The position numbers and the translations under genes were made by a program. A DNA stretch of 42,210 bases. Origin: Oscillospiraceae bacterium. GTDB lineage: Bacteria > Bacillota_A > Clostridia > Oscillospirales > WRJC01. Below, piece by piece: positions 32,245-40,769 of the stretch. Each line of letters opens with the position of its first letter. Position 1 is the first letter of the stretch. Location of the stretch: contig WQXD01000002.1 in assembly GCA_009785015.1 (NCBI GenBank), positions 1-42,210 on the forward strand, given 5' to 3'. Below the pieces are notes generated by a model. It was not told where the DNA came from. It was given only the letters and a program-made list of their open reading frames with translations, and searched no databases.

Positions 32245-34028
32245 CGTTTTTGCCCCAAAATATAACAGTCGACATAAAAAAAGCCTCGCCGCTCTTGGAA
32301 GCGGCGAGGCTTGCGGGTGTTTCGGTGGAAACTCCCTGCGGGGCAAAGGGCGTATGCCGGAAATGCCTTGTCGAAATCATATCGGGGAAAGTGAATGTAA
32401 AATCGGGCAGTTACAGAGACGAAAAAGAAAATCATGTGTTGATCTGCCGGGCGGATATAGAAGACGAAGACGTAATAGTGAAAATATCGAGCGGGCTCTA
32501 CGGCGAAGAGGGGAAATTCGACGATGTTTTTGAAGCGGGGGCCGCAATCGGGGATATAAAAATAGACCCTTGGGTAAAACAATTGAATTTGCAGGTTCAA
32601 AAACCCGCCCGGTTGGACGGGTTGTCCGATTTTGACCGCTTGGAAAAAGCCCTGAAATCAAAAACCGATTTTAAAAATATGGAAATGCCGCTGACCGTAT
32701 TGCGGAAACTGCCGGCAGCACTCAGAAAATCGCGGGATATAAATGTGATTTACTGTAAAGAGCGCGGTATATTGCACATGATCGATATAGAAAACGGCGA
32801 ATCCGCCGGCATGTACGGCATAGCGGTCGACATAGGCACCACGACTGTCACCCTTTGGATTTTTGATTTGGCCACCGGCGAAATATTATCGCGCAAAACG
32901 GATTACAACGCGCAGATCGAATGCGGCCTCGACATTATAACGCGCATAAACTACGCGGGAAAACACTTAGAGCAGCTGCAAAAGCGCGTTTTGGACACTA
33001 TAAACGGCCTGATTGGGGAAGCGCCGGAAAAAGATAAAATATACGGCGCGGCCATAACGGGCAATACGACGATGATCCATATGTTTTTGGGCATCTGCCC
33101 GGAATATATACGCCTTGACCCATACACCCCGGCGGTTTTTGCGCCGCAGCCCCTGCGCGCTTTTGAAACGGGGCTGAATATAAACCCCAACGCTTTTGTC
33201 AGATTCGCCCCGTCTGTGGGAAGCTATGTGGGCGGGGACATAACGGCGGGCGCCCTGTGCACGCCGCTCTGCGGGGACAAAAGCGAAATCGTATTGTTTT
33301 TGGATATCGGCACAAACGGAGAGATACTTCTCGGAAACGACGAATTCATACTCGGCTGCGCGTGTTCGGCGGGCCCGGCTTTTGAGGGCGGCGGGATAGA
33401 ATACGGCATGAGGGCGTCAAAGGGAGCCATAGATTATTTCAAAATCGGCGAAAACGGAGACATAACGGTGCGTACCATAGACGACGCCCCCCCCGCCGGA
33501 ATCTGCGGCTCGGGGATAATTTCAATCGCGGCGGAACTTTTTAAACACGGGATCCTCGACGCGGCGGGAAGGCTGACGGATAAAATGCCCCAAAAAACAG
33601 ACAAGCAGAAAAAGCCGTACAAATTTCATATCGCCGGAAACATAACGGTCAGCGAAACCGATATAGACAATCTGATCCGCGCGAAAGGGGCTGTGTTTTC
33701 GGCCTGCCGCACCTTATTAAACAATATGGGGCTCACATTTGGCGATATCGGCAAAATATATATAGCGGGCGGGTTTGGCAGGCATCTGGATATAGAAAAC
33801 GCGAAGACGATCGGGCTTTTGCCGGATATGCCGAAAGAAAAAATCATATATCTGGGCAATACCTCCATACTCGGGGCCTATCAGATGCTTTTGTCCGAAG
33901 AAAAAGAAGAATTGGTCAAAAAAACCGCGGACAGGATAACATATATAGATTTGAGCGGCGAGAGCGGGTATATGGACGAATATTTGGCCGCTCTGTTCAT
34001 ACCGCACACCGAAGCGGAACTGTTTTAA
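32232..34028 (+). CDS. acsV: Corrinoid-protein reductive activator, AcsV/RACE type (2Fe-2S ferredoxin plus ASKHA ATPase domain)
   Basis: A 598-residue RACE protein that uses ATP and a low-potential [2Fe-2S] cluster to return oxidised Co(II) corrinoid to active Co(I). The N-terminal ferredoxin has ligands C36, C42, C45 (PCGAKGVCRKC) and C72 (LICRAD). A linker spans ~90-190. The C-terminal DUF4445/ASKHA domain has GIAVDIGTTTVTL near 197, ITGNTTMIHM, LDIGTNGEILLG, GSGIISIAAEL and IAGGFGRHLDIENA. Length and layout match AcsV of acetogens and RamA/other activators of the same type, and CODH/ACS context favours AcsV, with AcsC/AcsD as client. It overlaps the CBM9-like gene by 13 bp, so its expression may depend on that gene's promoter rather than the main operon promoter. 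Confidence 0.9.
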   Translation: MPEVTFLPQNITVDIKKASPLLEAARLAGVSVETPCGAKGVCRKCLVEIISGKVNVKSGSYRDEKENHVLICRADIEDEDVIVKISSGLYGEEGKFDDVFEAGAAIGDIKIDPWVKQLNLQVQKPARLDGLSDFDRLEKALKSKTDFKNMEMPLTVLRKLPAALRKSRDINVIYCKERGILHMIDIENGESAGMYGIAVDIGTTTVTLWIFDLATGEILSRKTDYNAQIECGLDIITRINYAGKHLEQLQKRVLDTINGLIGEAPEKDKIYGAAITGNTTMIHMFLGICPEYIRLDPYTPAVFAPQPLRAFETGLNINPNAFVRFAPSVGSYVGGDITAGALCTPLCGDKSEIVLFLDIGTNGEILLGNDEFILGCACSAGPAFEGGGIEYGMRASKGAIDYFKIGENGDITVRTIDDAPPAGICGSGIISIAAELFKHGILDAAGRLTDKMPQKTDKQKKPYKFHIAGNITVSETDIDNLIRAKGAVFSACRTLLNNMGLTFGDIGKIYIAGGFGRHLDIENAKTIGLLPDMPKEKIIYLGNTSILGAYQMLLSEEKEELVKKTADRITYIDLSGESGYMDEYLAALFIPHTEAELF

Positions 34029-34057
34029 ATAAAATTTGCAAAACTTTGAAAATAAAA

Positions 34058-34086
34058 TTGACAAACGGGATACTCTGTGCTATAAT
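34058..34086 (+). promoter_or_regulatory. Perfect consensus promoter of the liv operon
   Basis: TTGACA (34058-34063), 17 bp ending in TGC, TATAAT (34081-34086). All consensus positions plus the extended -10 are present, so strong constitutive expression is expected. AGGAGG follows before the ATG at 34121. Confidence 0.8.
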
Positions 34087-34120
34087 GATTTAAAATTAAA
34101 ACATCAGGAGGTCGTTTTTT

Positions 34121-35260
34121 ATGCGCAAAATAAATTTCAAGTTCTTTTCCTTGTTTTTGGCTTTGGTCATTTTCGCTTCCTCTTTCGCTTTTTTAGCCGG
34201 ATGCTCCGACGACGCGGACGCGATCGTTATAGGAGTCATCGCGCCGAAATCGGGATCTGAGGCCGCTTACGGCACCGATATGATCAATTCATACAAATTG
34301 GCCGTGTCGGAGATAAATTCGGCGGGCGGGGTGCTGGGCAAAAAGCTGAAACTGTATGAGGCCGACGACGGCGCCAATCCCACAATGGCCGCCACGGCCG
34401 CTTCGAAAATCATCTCCAACGGCGTCGATTTTGTGGTCGGAGGATACGCCTCCGGGGCCGTCACCCCCATTTTGCAGCAGTTTTACGACGAAAATCTGCT
34501 TTTTTTGATCACTGCCGCCAACTCCACGAATATAACCAAAGCGGGTTTTGACCAGTCGTTTATGATAAACAGCCCGGGTTCGTTCGCGGTGGTCACGCTG
34601 GCAGGCCTTTTGAAGTCCTTGGGTTCGAAAAAAGTGGCCCTTATCCACCAGGGCGACGACTATACGAAAAATCTCGCCGACATGTGCGCGGAAGAACTCC
34701 CCAAAAGCGGTTTTGAGATCGCCGCAGTGGAGCTTATGAACAAAGGCGAGCCGGACGTATCCGCAATTGTGACGAATATCCGCAATTCGGGCGCGGATTT
34801 CGTGTACTGGTGCGGTTATCATGACGACGGTTCGAACGTGATAAAACAGCTGCGCCGCGGCGGTTACGAAGGAGTCATCTGCGTCGGCGACGGTTCGGCC
34901 GACCCGAAGCTCATTGAGGCGTGCGGCGAAGACGGCGAAGGGGTCTACGTGACTTCGCCCCCCTATGTCAAACTCGCGGGGGAGAGCGGAAAAAAATTCT
35001 TCGACGATTATTCGAAAAAATACAACAAAGAGCCGGGCAACTACGCCACGCTCGCCTACGACACGATATACCTGCTGAAAGCGGCCATAGAAAAAGCGAA
35101 TTCCTTTGAAACCGAAGCGGTCCGCGACGCGGTTTTAAACATCGAGTTCAAGGGATTGTCATCCGGCATGATAACCTTTACCGCCGACCGCGAAATGGCG
35201 ACTTCGAACTTTATGGTGCTGCAAATAAAAGACGGAGATTTCACGCTCGTGAATCCGTAA
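34121..35260 (+). CDS. livK: Branched-chain amino-acid-type ABC transporter substrate-binding lipoprotein
   Basis: The extracytoplasmic receptor of a LIV-type (HAAT) ABC importer, 379 residues. A signal peptide (FFSLFLALVIFASSFAF) ends in lipobox LAGC, so it is lipid-anchored. The type I periplasmic-binding fold shows IVIGVIAPKSGSEAAYGTDM, INSAGGVLGKKLKLYEADDG, VDFVVGGYASGAVTPI and NYATLAYDTIYLLKAA. The ribosome binding site AGGAGG is 9 nt before the ATG. LivHMGF follow directly. Ligands of this family include Leu/Ile/Val, amides, urea and aromatic acids; the true ligand cannot be told from the sequence. The operon starts 92 bp after the acsV-type gene but has its own promoter. Confidence 0.93.
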   Translation: MRKINFKFFSLFLALVIFASSFAFLAGCSDDADAIVIGVIAPKSGSEAAYGTDMINSYKLAVSEINSAGGVLGKKLKLYEADDGANPTMAATAASKIISNGVDFVVGGYASGAVTPILQQFYDENLLFLITAANSTNITKAGFDQSFMINSPGSFAVVTLAGLLKSLGSKKVALIHQGDDYTKNLADMCAEELPKSGFEIAAVELMNKGEPDVSAIVTNIRNSGADFVYWCGYHDDGSNVIKQLRRGGYEGVICVGDGSADPKLIEACGEDGEGVYVTSPPYVKLAGESGKKFFDDYSKKYNKEPGNYATLAYDTIYLLKAAIEKANSFETEAVRDAVLNIEFKGLSSGMITFTADREMATSNFMVLQIKDGDFTLVNP

Positions 35261-35272
35261 GGATTGGGATTG

Positions 35273-36193
35273 GTGGTGACAACATTGTCGATAGGGGAAG
35301 TCGTCCTGCAGCAGATTGTCAACGGGTTGATACTGGGCTCGTTTTACGCTTTGGTGGCGCTCGGATATTCGATGGTTTACGGGATTATAAAACTCTTAAA
35401 TTTTGCCCACGGGGACATTTACATGACGGGCGCGGCCGCGTGCTTGGCCGTTTTCGGCGTTCTGTCAGCGGTAATCAAGGGCTGGCCGGGGATCATACTG
35501 TCTATTCTGGCAGCTATGGTTTTTGCCGGAATTTTGGGTTATCTGGCGCAGCGTTTCGCGTACCGCCCGCTTTTGGGCGCGCCGAGGCTTTCGCTTTTGA
35601 TCACTGCGATCGGCGTGTCCTTTGTCATATACAATTCCGTCATGGTGATAACCGACAGCCAGCCTCAGTTTTTTAAAAGCGGGCTCGACGACGCCGCCGG
35701 GATAGTTTTGGGCAGCATAAAAATCACATATATCCAGATCGTTTTGATTTCGGTTTCCGCGCTTTTGATGGTCGCCCTGACATTTTTCATCAAAAATACG
35801 ATGACCGGAAAAGCCATGCGCGCAATCGCGCAGGACAAGGACACGTGCAGCCTGATGGGAATCAACGTCAACAAAATCATCGGGATAACTTTTGTAATAG
35901 GCTCGGCCCTGGCGGCGATTGCGGGGGGGCTCGCCTGCGTGTATTACGGAAACGTAAAATATGACATGGGATACGCGATAGGCATAAAGGCGTTCACCGC
36001 GGCGGTCATCGGGGGAATAGGCTCGATCCCGGGCGCGATGCTCGGGGGACTGCTGCTGGGGCTGCTCGAGGCGATCGGCACCCAGTTTTTGGGGTCGCAA
36101 TGGAAAGACGTCTTTGCTTTCGGGCTTTTGATACTGATTCTGATATTGCGCCCAAACGGACTTCTGGGCAAATCTGAAATCGAAAGGATGTAA
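35273..36193 (+). CDS. livH: Branched-chain amino-acid-type ABC transporter permease LivH
   Basis: First inner-membrane permease of the LIV-type importer, about 306 residues with eight or so transmembrane helices. Family markers are QQIVNGLILGSFYALVALGY, YGIIKLLNFAHGD near residue 40, the coupling-region MRAIAQDKDTCSLMGINV and GGIGSIPGAMLGGLLLGLLE near the C-terminus. I prefer the GTG at 35273, which lies 9 nt after AAGGA; a TTG at 35264 would touch that ribosome binding site. The gene begins just after the stop of livK. It partners LivM in the membrane channel. Confidence 0.93.
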   Translation: MVTTLSIGEVVLQQIVNGLILGSFYALVALGYSMVYGIIKLLNFAHGDIYMTGAAACLAVFGVLSAVIKGWPGIILSILAAMVFAGILGYLAQRFAYRPLLGAPRLSLLITAIGVSFVIYNSVMVITDSQPQFFKSGLDDAAGIVLGSIKITYIQIVLISVSALLMVALTFFIKNTMTGKAMRAIAQDKDTCSLMGINVNKIIGITFVIGSALAAIAGGLACVYYGNVKYDMGYAIGIKAFTAAVIGGIGSIPGAMLGGLLLGLLEAIGTQFLGSQWKDVFAFGLLILILILRPNGLLGKSEIERM

Positions 36194-36207
36194 AAACACT
36201 GAAAAAA

Positions 36208-37176
36208 ATGAACCTGATCGAACGCGCCTACGGCTTGATGGACGTCAAAAAATACAGATACGGCGTACTTATATCGATATTTTTGCTGACGGCGGCCATC
36301 CCGCTTCTCGCCGACAACTATATTTTGACCGTGCTGCAAAATGCGATGTTCTATATGCTGCTCGCGCTCGGGCTCAATATTATAGTGGGATACTGCGGCA
36401 TGTGCGATTTGGGCTATGCCGCTAAATTCGCCGTGGGCGCCTATACCACCGGGATTTTGATAAAATCCTTCGGCTGGAATTTTTGGCTCACAATCCCGGT
36501 CTCCATACTTGTTTCGGCGGCGGCCGCGATAATCGTCGGGGCTCCCACGTTAAAACTCCGAAGCGATTATCTGGCCATTGTGACGCTCGGATTCGCCGAA
36601 ATCGTCCGCATCACCGCGCGCAATCTGGAAATCACCGGCTCGGCGAGCGGTATAAACTCAATAGCCAGGCCGAGTTTTTTCGGGCTGCATCTGACGCAGA
36701 TAACTCACTGGTATTATGTTTTTCTGGCGTTGGTCGCTTTGTTTGTTTTCATATCGAACAGAATAAGGAACTCGCGGTTCGGCAGGGCCCTCGCCTATAT
36801 ACGCGAAGATGAGGACGCCGCGCAGGCGATGGGAGTCAACACCACCGTGTACAAGCTCTGCGCGTATATTATAGGGGCCGTTTTGGGCGGGGTGGCGGGA
36901 AGTTTTTACGCTGTCAGGATGACCGCCGTATCGCCGGGTTCCTTTGACTTTTCCCAGTCGGCGAACATCATGCTCGCCGTCATACTCGGCGGAATGGGAA
37001 AAATCCCGGGAGTTATGGCAGGGGCGGCGTTTTTTTCCATATTCCCCGAAATTTTCAGGGATGTACCCATTGTCGGCGATATGAGGATGTTGTTTTTCGG
37101 CTTGCTTTTGATTGTGGTGATGATAACAAGGCCGCAGGGGCTCTGGCCGGAGAGAAAGCAGAGGAAGTCAAAATAA
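36208..37176 (+). CDS. livM: Branched-chain amino-acid-type ABC transporter permease LivM
   Basis: Second permease of the importer, 322 residues, with about nine transmembrane segments. Diagnostic parts are FYMLLALGLNIIVGYCGMCD, LGYAAKFAVGAYTTGI, the long motif region SDYLAIVTLGFAEIVRI, ALAYIREDEDAAQAMGVN in the coupling loop and VILGGMGKIPGVMAGAAFF near the end. Two cysteines in CGMC replace the usual GxxS of the family loop, a mild oddity. The ATG at 36208 is used; an in-frame CTG at 36199 lies at a better distance (10 nt) from AAAGGA and would add MKK. It starts 15 bp after livH. Confidence 0.92.
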   Translation: MNLIERAYGLMDVKKYRYGVLISIFLLTAAIPLLADNYILTVLQNAMFYMLLALGLNIIVGYCGMCDLGYAAKFAVGAYTTGILIKSFGWNFWLTIPVSILVSAAAAIIVGAPTLKLRSDYLAIVTLGFAEIVRITARNLEITGSASGINSIARPSFFGLHLTQITHWYYVFLALVALFVFISNRIRNSRFGRALAYIREDEDAAQAMGVNTTVYKLCAYIIGAVLGGVAGSFYAVRMTAVSPGSFDFSQSANIMLAVILGGMGKIPGVMAGAAFFSIFPEIFRDVPIVGDMRMLFFGLLLIVVMITRPQGLWPERKQRKSK

Positions 37177-37178
37177 AT

Positions 37179-37943
37179 ATGGCGCTGATGAAAATAATCG
37201 ATTTGACGATGCGTTTTTCCGGTATAACCGCAATCGAAAATCTGAGCTTTGACATAGAGGAAGGGTCCATCACTTCTTTGATAGGCCCCAACGGCGCGGG
37301 CAAAACCTCCGCGTTCAATTGCATGACCGGGTTTTACAGGGCGACTTCCGGGGATATTTTGTTTTCGGGAAAGTCGCTCATAGGGAAAAAACCGTATAGG
37401 ATAACAAAGATGGGGATCATCCGCACATTTCAGAATGTGCGGCTGTTTAAAAACCTGAGCGTTTTGGAAAATGTGATGAGCGGAGCCCACAGCGTCACTA
37501 AACAGTCCGTGTTCGGCGCGCTTCTCAGGCACGGCGCCCAGAGGCTCGAGGAAAAGGAGATTTTGAAAAACTCCGAATTTTTTTTGGACTATGTCGGAAT
37601 TTCCGGCAAAAAAAACGAAATAGCGAAAAATCTTTCATACGGCGACCAGAGGCGCACCGAATGGGCGAGGGCGCTGATGGCAAAACCCAAGCTTCTTTTG
37701 TTCGACGAACCCGCCGCGGGGCTGAACCGCGGGGAAAAAGACAGGCTTGTCGAACTCATCCGGGGCATACGCGACGATTTCGGGATCACTGTTTTTTTGA
37801 TTGAGCACGATATGGATTTGGTCATGAAGGTCTCCGAAAAAGTCATAGTCATAAATTTCGGAAATAAAATCGCGGAGGGCACTCCCGCGAAAGTGCAGTC
37901 CGACCCCCTCGTGGTCGAGGCGTATTTGGGCATGGAGGAATAA
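37179..37943 (+). CDS. livG: LIV-type ABC transporter ATP-binding protein LivG
   Basis: One of the two cytoplasmic ATPases of the importer, 254 residues. Walker A is GPNGAGKTS (usually GKTT) near residue 39, the Q-loop region follows in IRTFQNVRLF, the ABC signature is LSYGDQRR, Walker B is KLLLFDEPAAGLN and the switch His is in LIEHDMD. The C-terminal GNKIAEGTPAKVQSDPLVVE and AYLG are typical of LivG. The gene starts 3 bp after the livM stop. It would dimerise with LivF to power transport. Confidence 0.94.
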   Translation: MALMKIIDLTMRFSGITAIENLSFDIEEGSITSLIGPNGAGKTSAFNCMTGFYRATSGDILFSGKSLIGKKPYRITKMGIIRTFQNVRLFKNLSVLENVMSGAHSVTKQSVFGALLRHGAQRLEEKEILKNSEFFLDYVGISGKKNEIAKNLSYGDQRRTEWARALMAKPKLLLFDEPAAGLNRGEKDRLVELIRGIRDDFGITVFLIEHDMDLVMKVSEKVIVINFGNKIAEGTPAKVQSDPLVVEAYLGMEE

Positions 37944-37951
37944 AACACGCT

Positions 37952-38674
37952 ATGAACACCGGCGAAACATTTCTCAAAGTTGAAAACCTGACGACCCATT
38001 ACGGCAAAATAGCCGCGCTGAACGGCATAAACTTCGAAGTGAACCAAAGCCAGGTCGTCACGCTGCTGGGAAGCAACGGCGCGGGAAAAAGCACCACGCT
38101 CAAAACGATTTCGGGGATTATAGGGGCCTCGTCGGGGAAGATATATTTTTGCGGCGAAGACATAACGAACAAGCCCCCGCATGAGATCGTCAAGCGGGGA
38201 CTGGTCCATTTGCCGGAAGGGCGGCGCATATTCAAGGATTTGAGCGTTTTGGAAAACTTGGAACTCGGCGCCTATACCTTAAAAGACTCAAACCTGCGCA
38301 AAAAACGCGTACAAAACGTTTTTGAGCGTTTTCCCATTTTGGCGCGGCGGGCCAAACAGCAGGGGGGCACCCTGTCGGGCGGGGAACAGCAGATGCTCGC
38401 AATCGGGCGCGGGCTCATGCTGGAACCGAAGCTGCTGTTGATGGATGAGCCTTCGATGGGCATCGCGCCTTTGATTGTGCGGGATATCACGGAAATAATA
38501 AAAAAGCTGCACGAAGACAAAACCACGATACTCTTAGTCGAACAAAACGCGAAAATGGCGCTCGGGCTCGCGGATTACGGCTATGTTTTGGATACGGGAA
38601 CCATTGTGCTCGAGGGCGAAGGCAAAGCTTTGCACAATGACGAGAAAGTGGTCAGGGCGTATCTGGGGGGCTGA
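37952..38674 (+). CDS. livF: LIV-type ABC transporter ATP-binding protein LivF
   Basis: Second ATPase of the importer, 240 residues. Walker A is GSNGAGKST near residue 40, the Q-loop area is LVHLPEGRRIFKDLSV (LivF-specific PEGRxIF), the signature is LSGGEQQM, Walker B is LLLMDEPSMGIAP and the switch His is replaced by Gln in LVEQNAKMAL, as is normal in LivF. The C-terminus KVVRAYLGG is complete. It is the last gene of the operon; its final 23 bp overlap the 3' end of the convergent radical SAM gene, with no terminator visible between them. Confidence 0.94.
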   Translation: MNTGETFLKVENLTTHYGKIAALNGINFEVNQSQVVTLLGSNGAGKSTTLKTISGIIGASSGKIYFCGEDITNKPPHEIVKRGLVHLPEGRRIFKDLSVLENLELGAYTLKDSNLRKKRVQNVFERFPILARRAKQQGGTLSGGEQQMLAIGRGLMLEPKLLLMDEPSMGIAPLIVRDITEIIKKLHEDKTTILLVEQNAKMALGLADYGYVLDTGTIVLEGEGKALHNDEKVVRAYLGG

Positions 38675-39785
38675 GAGCGCTTTTGTCTTCGACAAGCGAC
38701 AAAATGGGATAAAATTCATTGTAATGTTTGTGAAGAAACGATGAGTTCCTTTTTTTATACAGCGTTTCGGCTATAAAGTCCGCAATCGGAAGCAGCATGC
38801 GCTCGTGGGCGCACTGCACCGGCGAAACCAATCCGATACTGCCGGTCGCTTGACGGTTTAAGCACCCGCAGGTGTGATTGCAGCGTTTATTGACGGCGCA
38901 GCTTTCGCATACGGGAGATTTCACGGACCCTTTTTGCTCTATGATTTTTCTTTTATTCGCGTCGACGCCCGAAAAGACGTCGCCCATTTCGTATTCGGCG
39001 TCATTGATAAATTGGACGCAGGGGTATAGCCCTCCGTCGGGCGCCACGGAAACCTGCCTGCGCCCCAGCTGGCAGCGGTCTTCGCAGTATTTGCCGCCTT
39101 TTATGTGCGACATTATTTTCATTTCAAAGCATGACAAATAGAATTTTTTGTCTTCCAATGTCCATTTGATATATAACTGCGCCAATTTTTTGTATTCCGA
39201 TTCGAGCGCGGCGAAACTTTTGTCGTCCCAGTTTGCGGATTTGTCATAATTCGGCGATACGGCGATATATCCGAATCCCTTTTCCATAAGCCATTCCACG
39301 GACGACGCGAGTTTGGGCGCGGTTTTTGGGTTTACGGTGCACATGGCGATTGCGTAGGGCTGGTAATATAACAAAAGCGGGATTTTTTCTTCGAGGATTT
39401 TTGCCGTTTTGGCTCCGTTTGCAAAAAGGCGGAAATCGTCCTGCATACGGCCGTCGTGCGAAAAGCCGATCATCATGTTGATACCGCGCGAGAACTTCAA
39501 AAAATCCTCGTCCAACAGCGTGCCGTTCGTTGTCACTTTATAATAAAACGCCTGTCCGGTCTCTTTTTTGATTTTTTGCGAATATTTTACCGTATCATAT
39601 ATGAGCTCACGCTCAATCAGCGGCTCGCCTCCAAAGAAGATAAGCCCGCACGGCTTCTTTTCGCCCGCCGCCAAATCGACCGCGGCGAAAGCCGTTTTTC
39701 GCGCCATGGTTTCCGAACCTTTTTGTACATAGCAGTATTTGCACCGCAGATTGCATTTATTCGTGATATGCAGCGTCAGATGCAT
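38652..39785 (-). CDS. Radical SAM/SPASM-domain protein, probable peptide or protein modification enzyme
   Basis: A 377-residue radical SAM enzyme. The [4Fe-4S]-SAM motif is CNLRCKYC (C11, C15, C18). FFGGEPL is the GGE motif that contacts the SAM amino group. The C-terminal SPASM region has many cysteines (CEDRCQLG, LYPCVQF, CESCAVNKRC, HTCGC, QCAHE), enough for auxiliary Fe-S clusters. This is the layout of anaerobic sulfatase-maturase and peptide-maturase (thioether or epimerisation) enzymes. It is the second gene of a minus-strand pair: the stop of the membrane-anchored partner lies 19 bp upstream. AAGGA is 9 nt before the ATG. No sulfatase is nearby, so a modified peptide or the partner protein itself is the more likely target, by inference. 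Confidence 0.88.
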   Translation of the reverse strand: MHLTLHITNKCNLRCKYCYVQKGSETMARKTAFAAVDLAAGEKKPCGLIFFGGEPLIERELIYDTVKYSQKIKKETGQAFYYKVTTNGTLLDEDFLKFSRGINMMIGFSHDGRMQDDFRLFANGAKTAKILEEKIPLLLYYQPYAIAMCTVNPKTAPKLASSVEWLMEKGFGYIAVSPNYDKSANWDDKSFAALESEYKKLAQLYIKWTLEDKKFYLSCFEMKIMSHIKGGKYCEDRCQLGRRQVSVAPDGGLYPCVQFINDAEYEMGDVFSGVDANKRKIIEQKGSVKSPVCESCAVNKRCNHTCGCLNRQATGSIGLVSPVQCAHERMLLPIADFIAETLYKKRNSSFLHKHYNEFYPILSLVEDKSALSPPDTP

Positions 39786-39804
39786 GATTGTATTTCCTTA
39801 AACT

Positions 39805-40680
39805 TCATATAATTCCCTGAGCTTGCAGCCATTCGATAAAATCGCGCACCTGCGCGCGCAGGTCTTCCTCCGCGAGCAATTTTATTTCCGCTTCGTACTC
39901 CCTTTGTGCTTCATCATACTTTTTTCTGTATTCATCGGGGTTTTGTTCGTCGTAGTATTCATGGTAAATTTTAGATGTTTTGTTTTGGTAATCCTCGATT
40001 AAAGATTGTATCGCTTCCCAATCCGAGCCCGGCTCATAAAATACACCCAGCGCGATATCGCCTTTCTGCTGCGCGAAATCCTCGGCGGTGAGTTTGGCGA
40101 GTTCGCGGGGGGCATAGTTTGTTACAGAAGATTGCGGACCATTCGGATAAAGCATTTCGGACGATTTCATGGGGATATATGCCGCCGCGACGCCTTTTTT
40201 GTTGTCATACAAATCCAAGCCGACGTTTCCGGATCCCAATACATATTTATTCTGCCAATCCCAGCTGTATTTTGTCTCGGTTTTGTTTTTCGTGGCGGTA
40301 TATTCCGGCGGATCGGCGTTAAAGTCCAATCCTCCGATTTTGGCTTCATCTTTGATGATTGCGAGAGCTTCCTGTTCGGACATAAACACAGGCGGCACAA
40401 TCATCACGCAGCCTATAGCCCCCGTTCCTTCTCCGTGCACAAATATGGGGGCGACATTCAAATAATTTTCGCTTTCGGAATTATCGCCCGTGTTTTTGGA
40501 TTTGGAAATCACGCATGAAGTCAGCGCTATCGCCCCGAGCATGCCGGCGGCCGCGATCACTGCAACGCTTTTTTCCCACCGCGGCGGCAATTTATTCAAC
40601 AGGGCAGGGGAGAGGTTTACCTCTGACTGCGTCGGGTATTTCGGCGGTTTGTATTTTTTTACAGGTTTGAGTGAAAGCAT
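39805..40680 (-). CDS. Membrane-anchored protein of unknown function paired with the radical SAM enzyme
   Basis: A 291-residue protein I cannot name. It begins with a basic, proline-rich stretch (LKPVKKYKPPKYPTQ, then LLNKLPPRWEKS), unusual for a signal peptide. A hydrophobic segment at ~39-55 ends in LTSC, which looks like a lipobox but sits far from the N-terminus. The rest (~60-291) should be extracytoplasmic: a domain with VHGEGTGAIGCVMIVPP, FMSEQEALAIIKDEA and YSWDWQNKY, and a long charged C-terminal helix (YDEAQREYEAEIKLLAEE). Only two cysteines occur. I have an impression that KPVKKYKxPKYP-type N-termini recur in Clostridia next to SPASM enzymes, but could not check. GGGAGG is 8 nt before the ATG. 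The long N-terminus could be a recognition leader or an assembly element. Confidence 0.72.
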   Translation of the reverse strand: MLSLKPVKKYKPPKYPTQSEVNLSPALLNKLPPRWEKSVAVIAAAGMLGAIALTSCVISKSKNTGDNSESENYLNVAPIFVHGEGTGAIGCVMIVPPVFMSEQEALAIIKDEAKIGGLDFNADPPEYTATKNKTETKYSWDWQNKYVLGSGNVGLDLYDNKKGVAAAYIPMKSSEMLYPNGPQSSVTNYAPRELAKLTAEDFAQQKGDIALGVFYEPGSDWEAIQSLIEDYQNKTSKIYHEYYDEQNPDEYRKKYDEAQREYEAEIKLLAEEDLRAQVRDFIEWLQAQGII

Positions 40681-40769
40681 ATTTATATCCTCCCTTCAAA
40701 AATATTACTTTGTTAACGTGAATTCGACAGAAAAATGATGGATTAATGGGGGATATTGGACGATATTGT

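Noticed and set aside
38674..38715. Hairpin CGCTTTTGTC/GACAAGCG after livF as a terminator
   Set aside because: The stem is short with a bulge and has no T-run on either strand.
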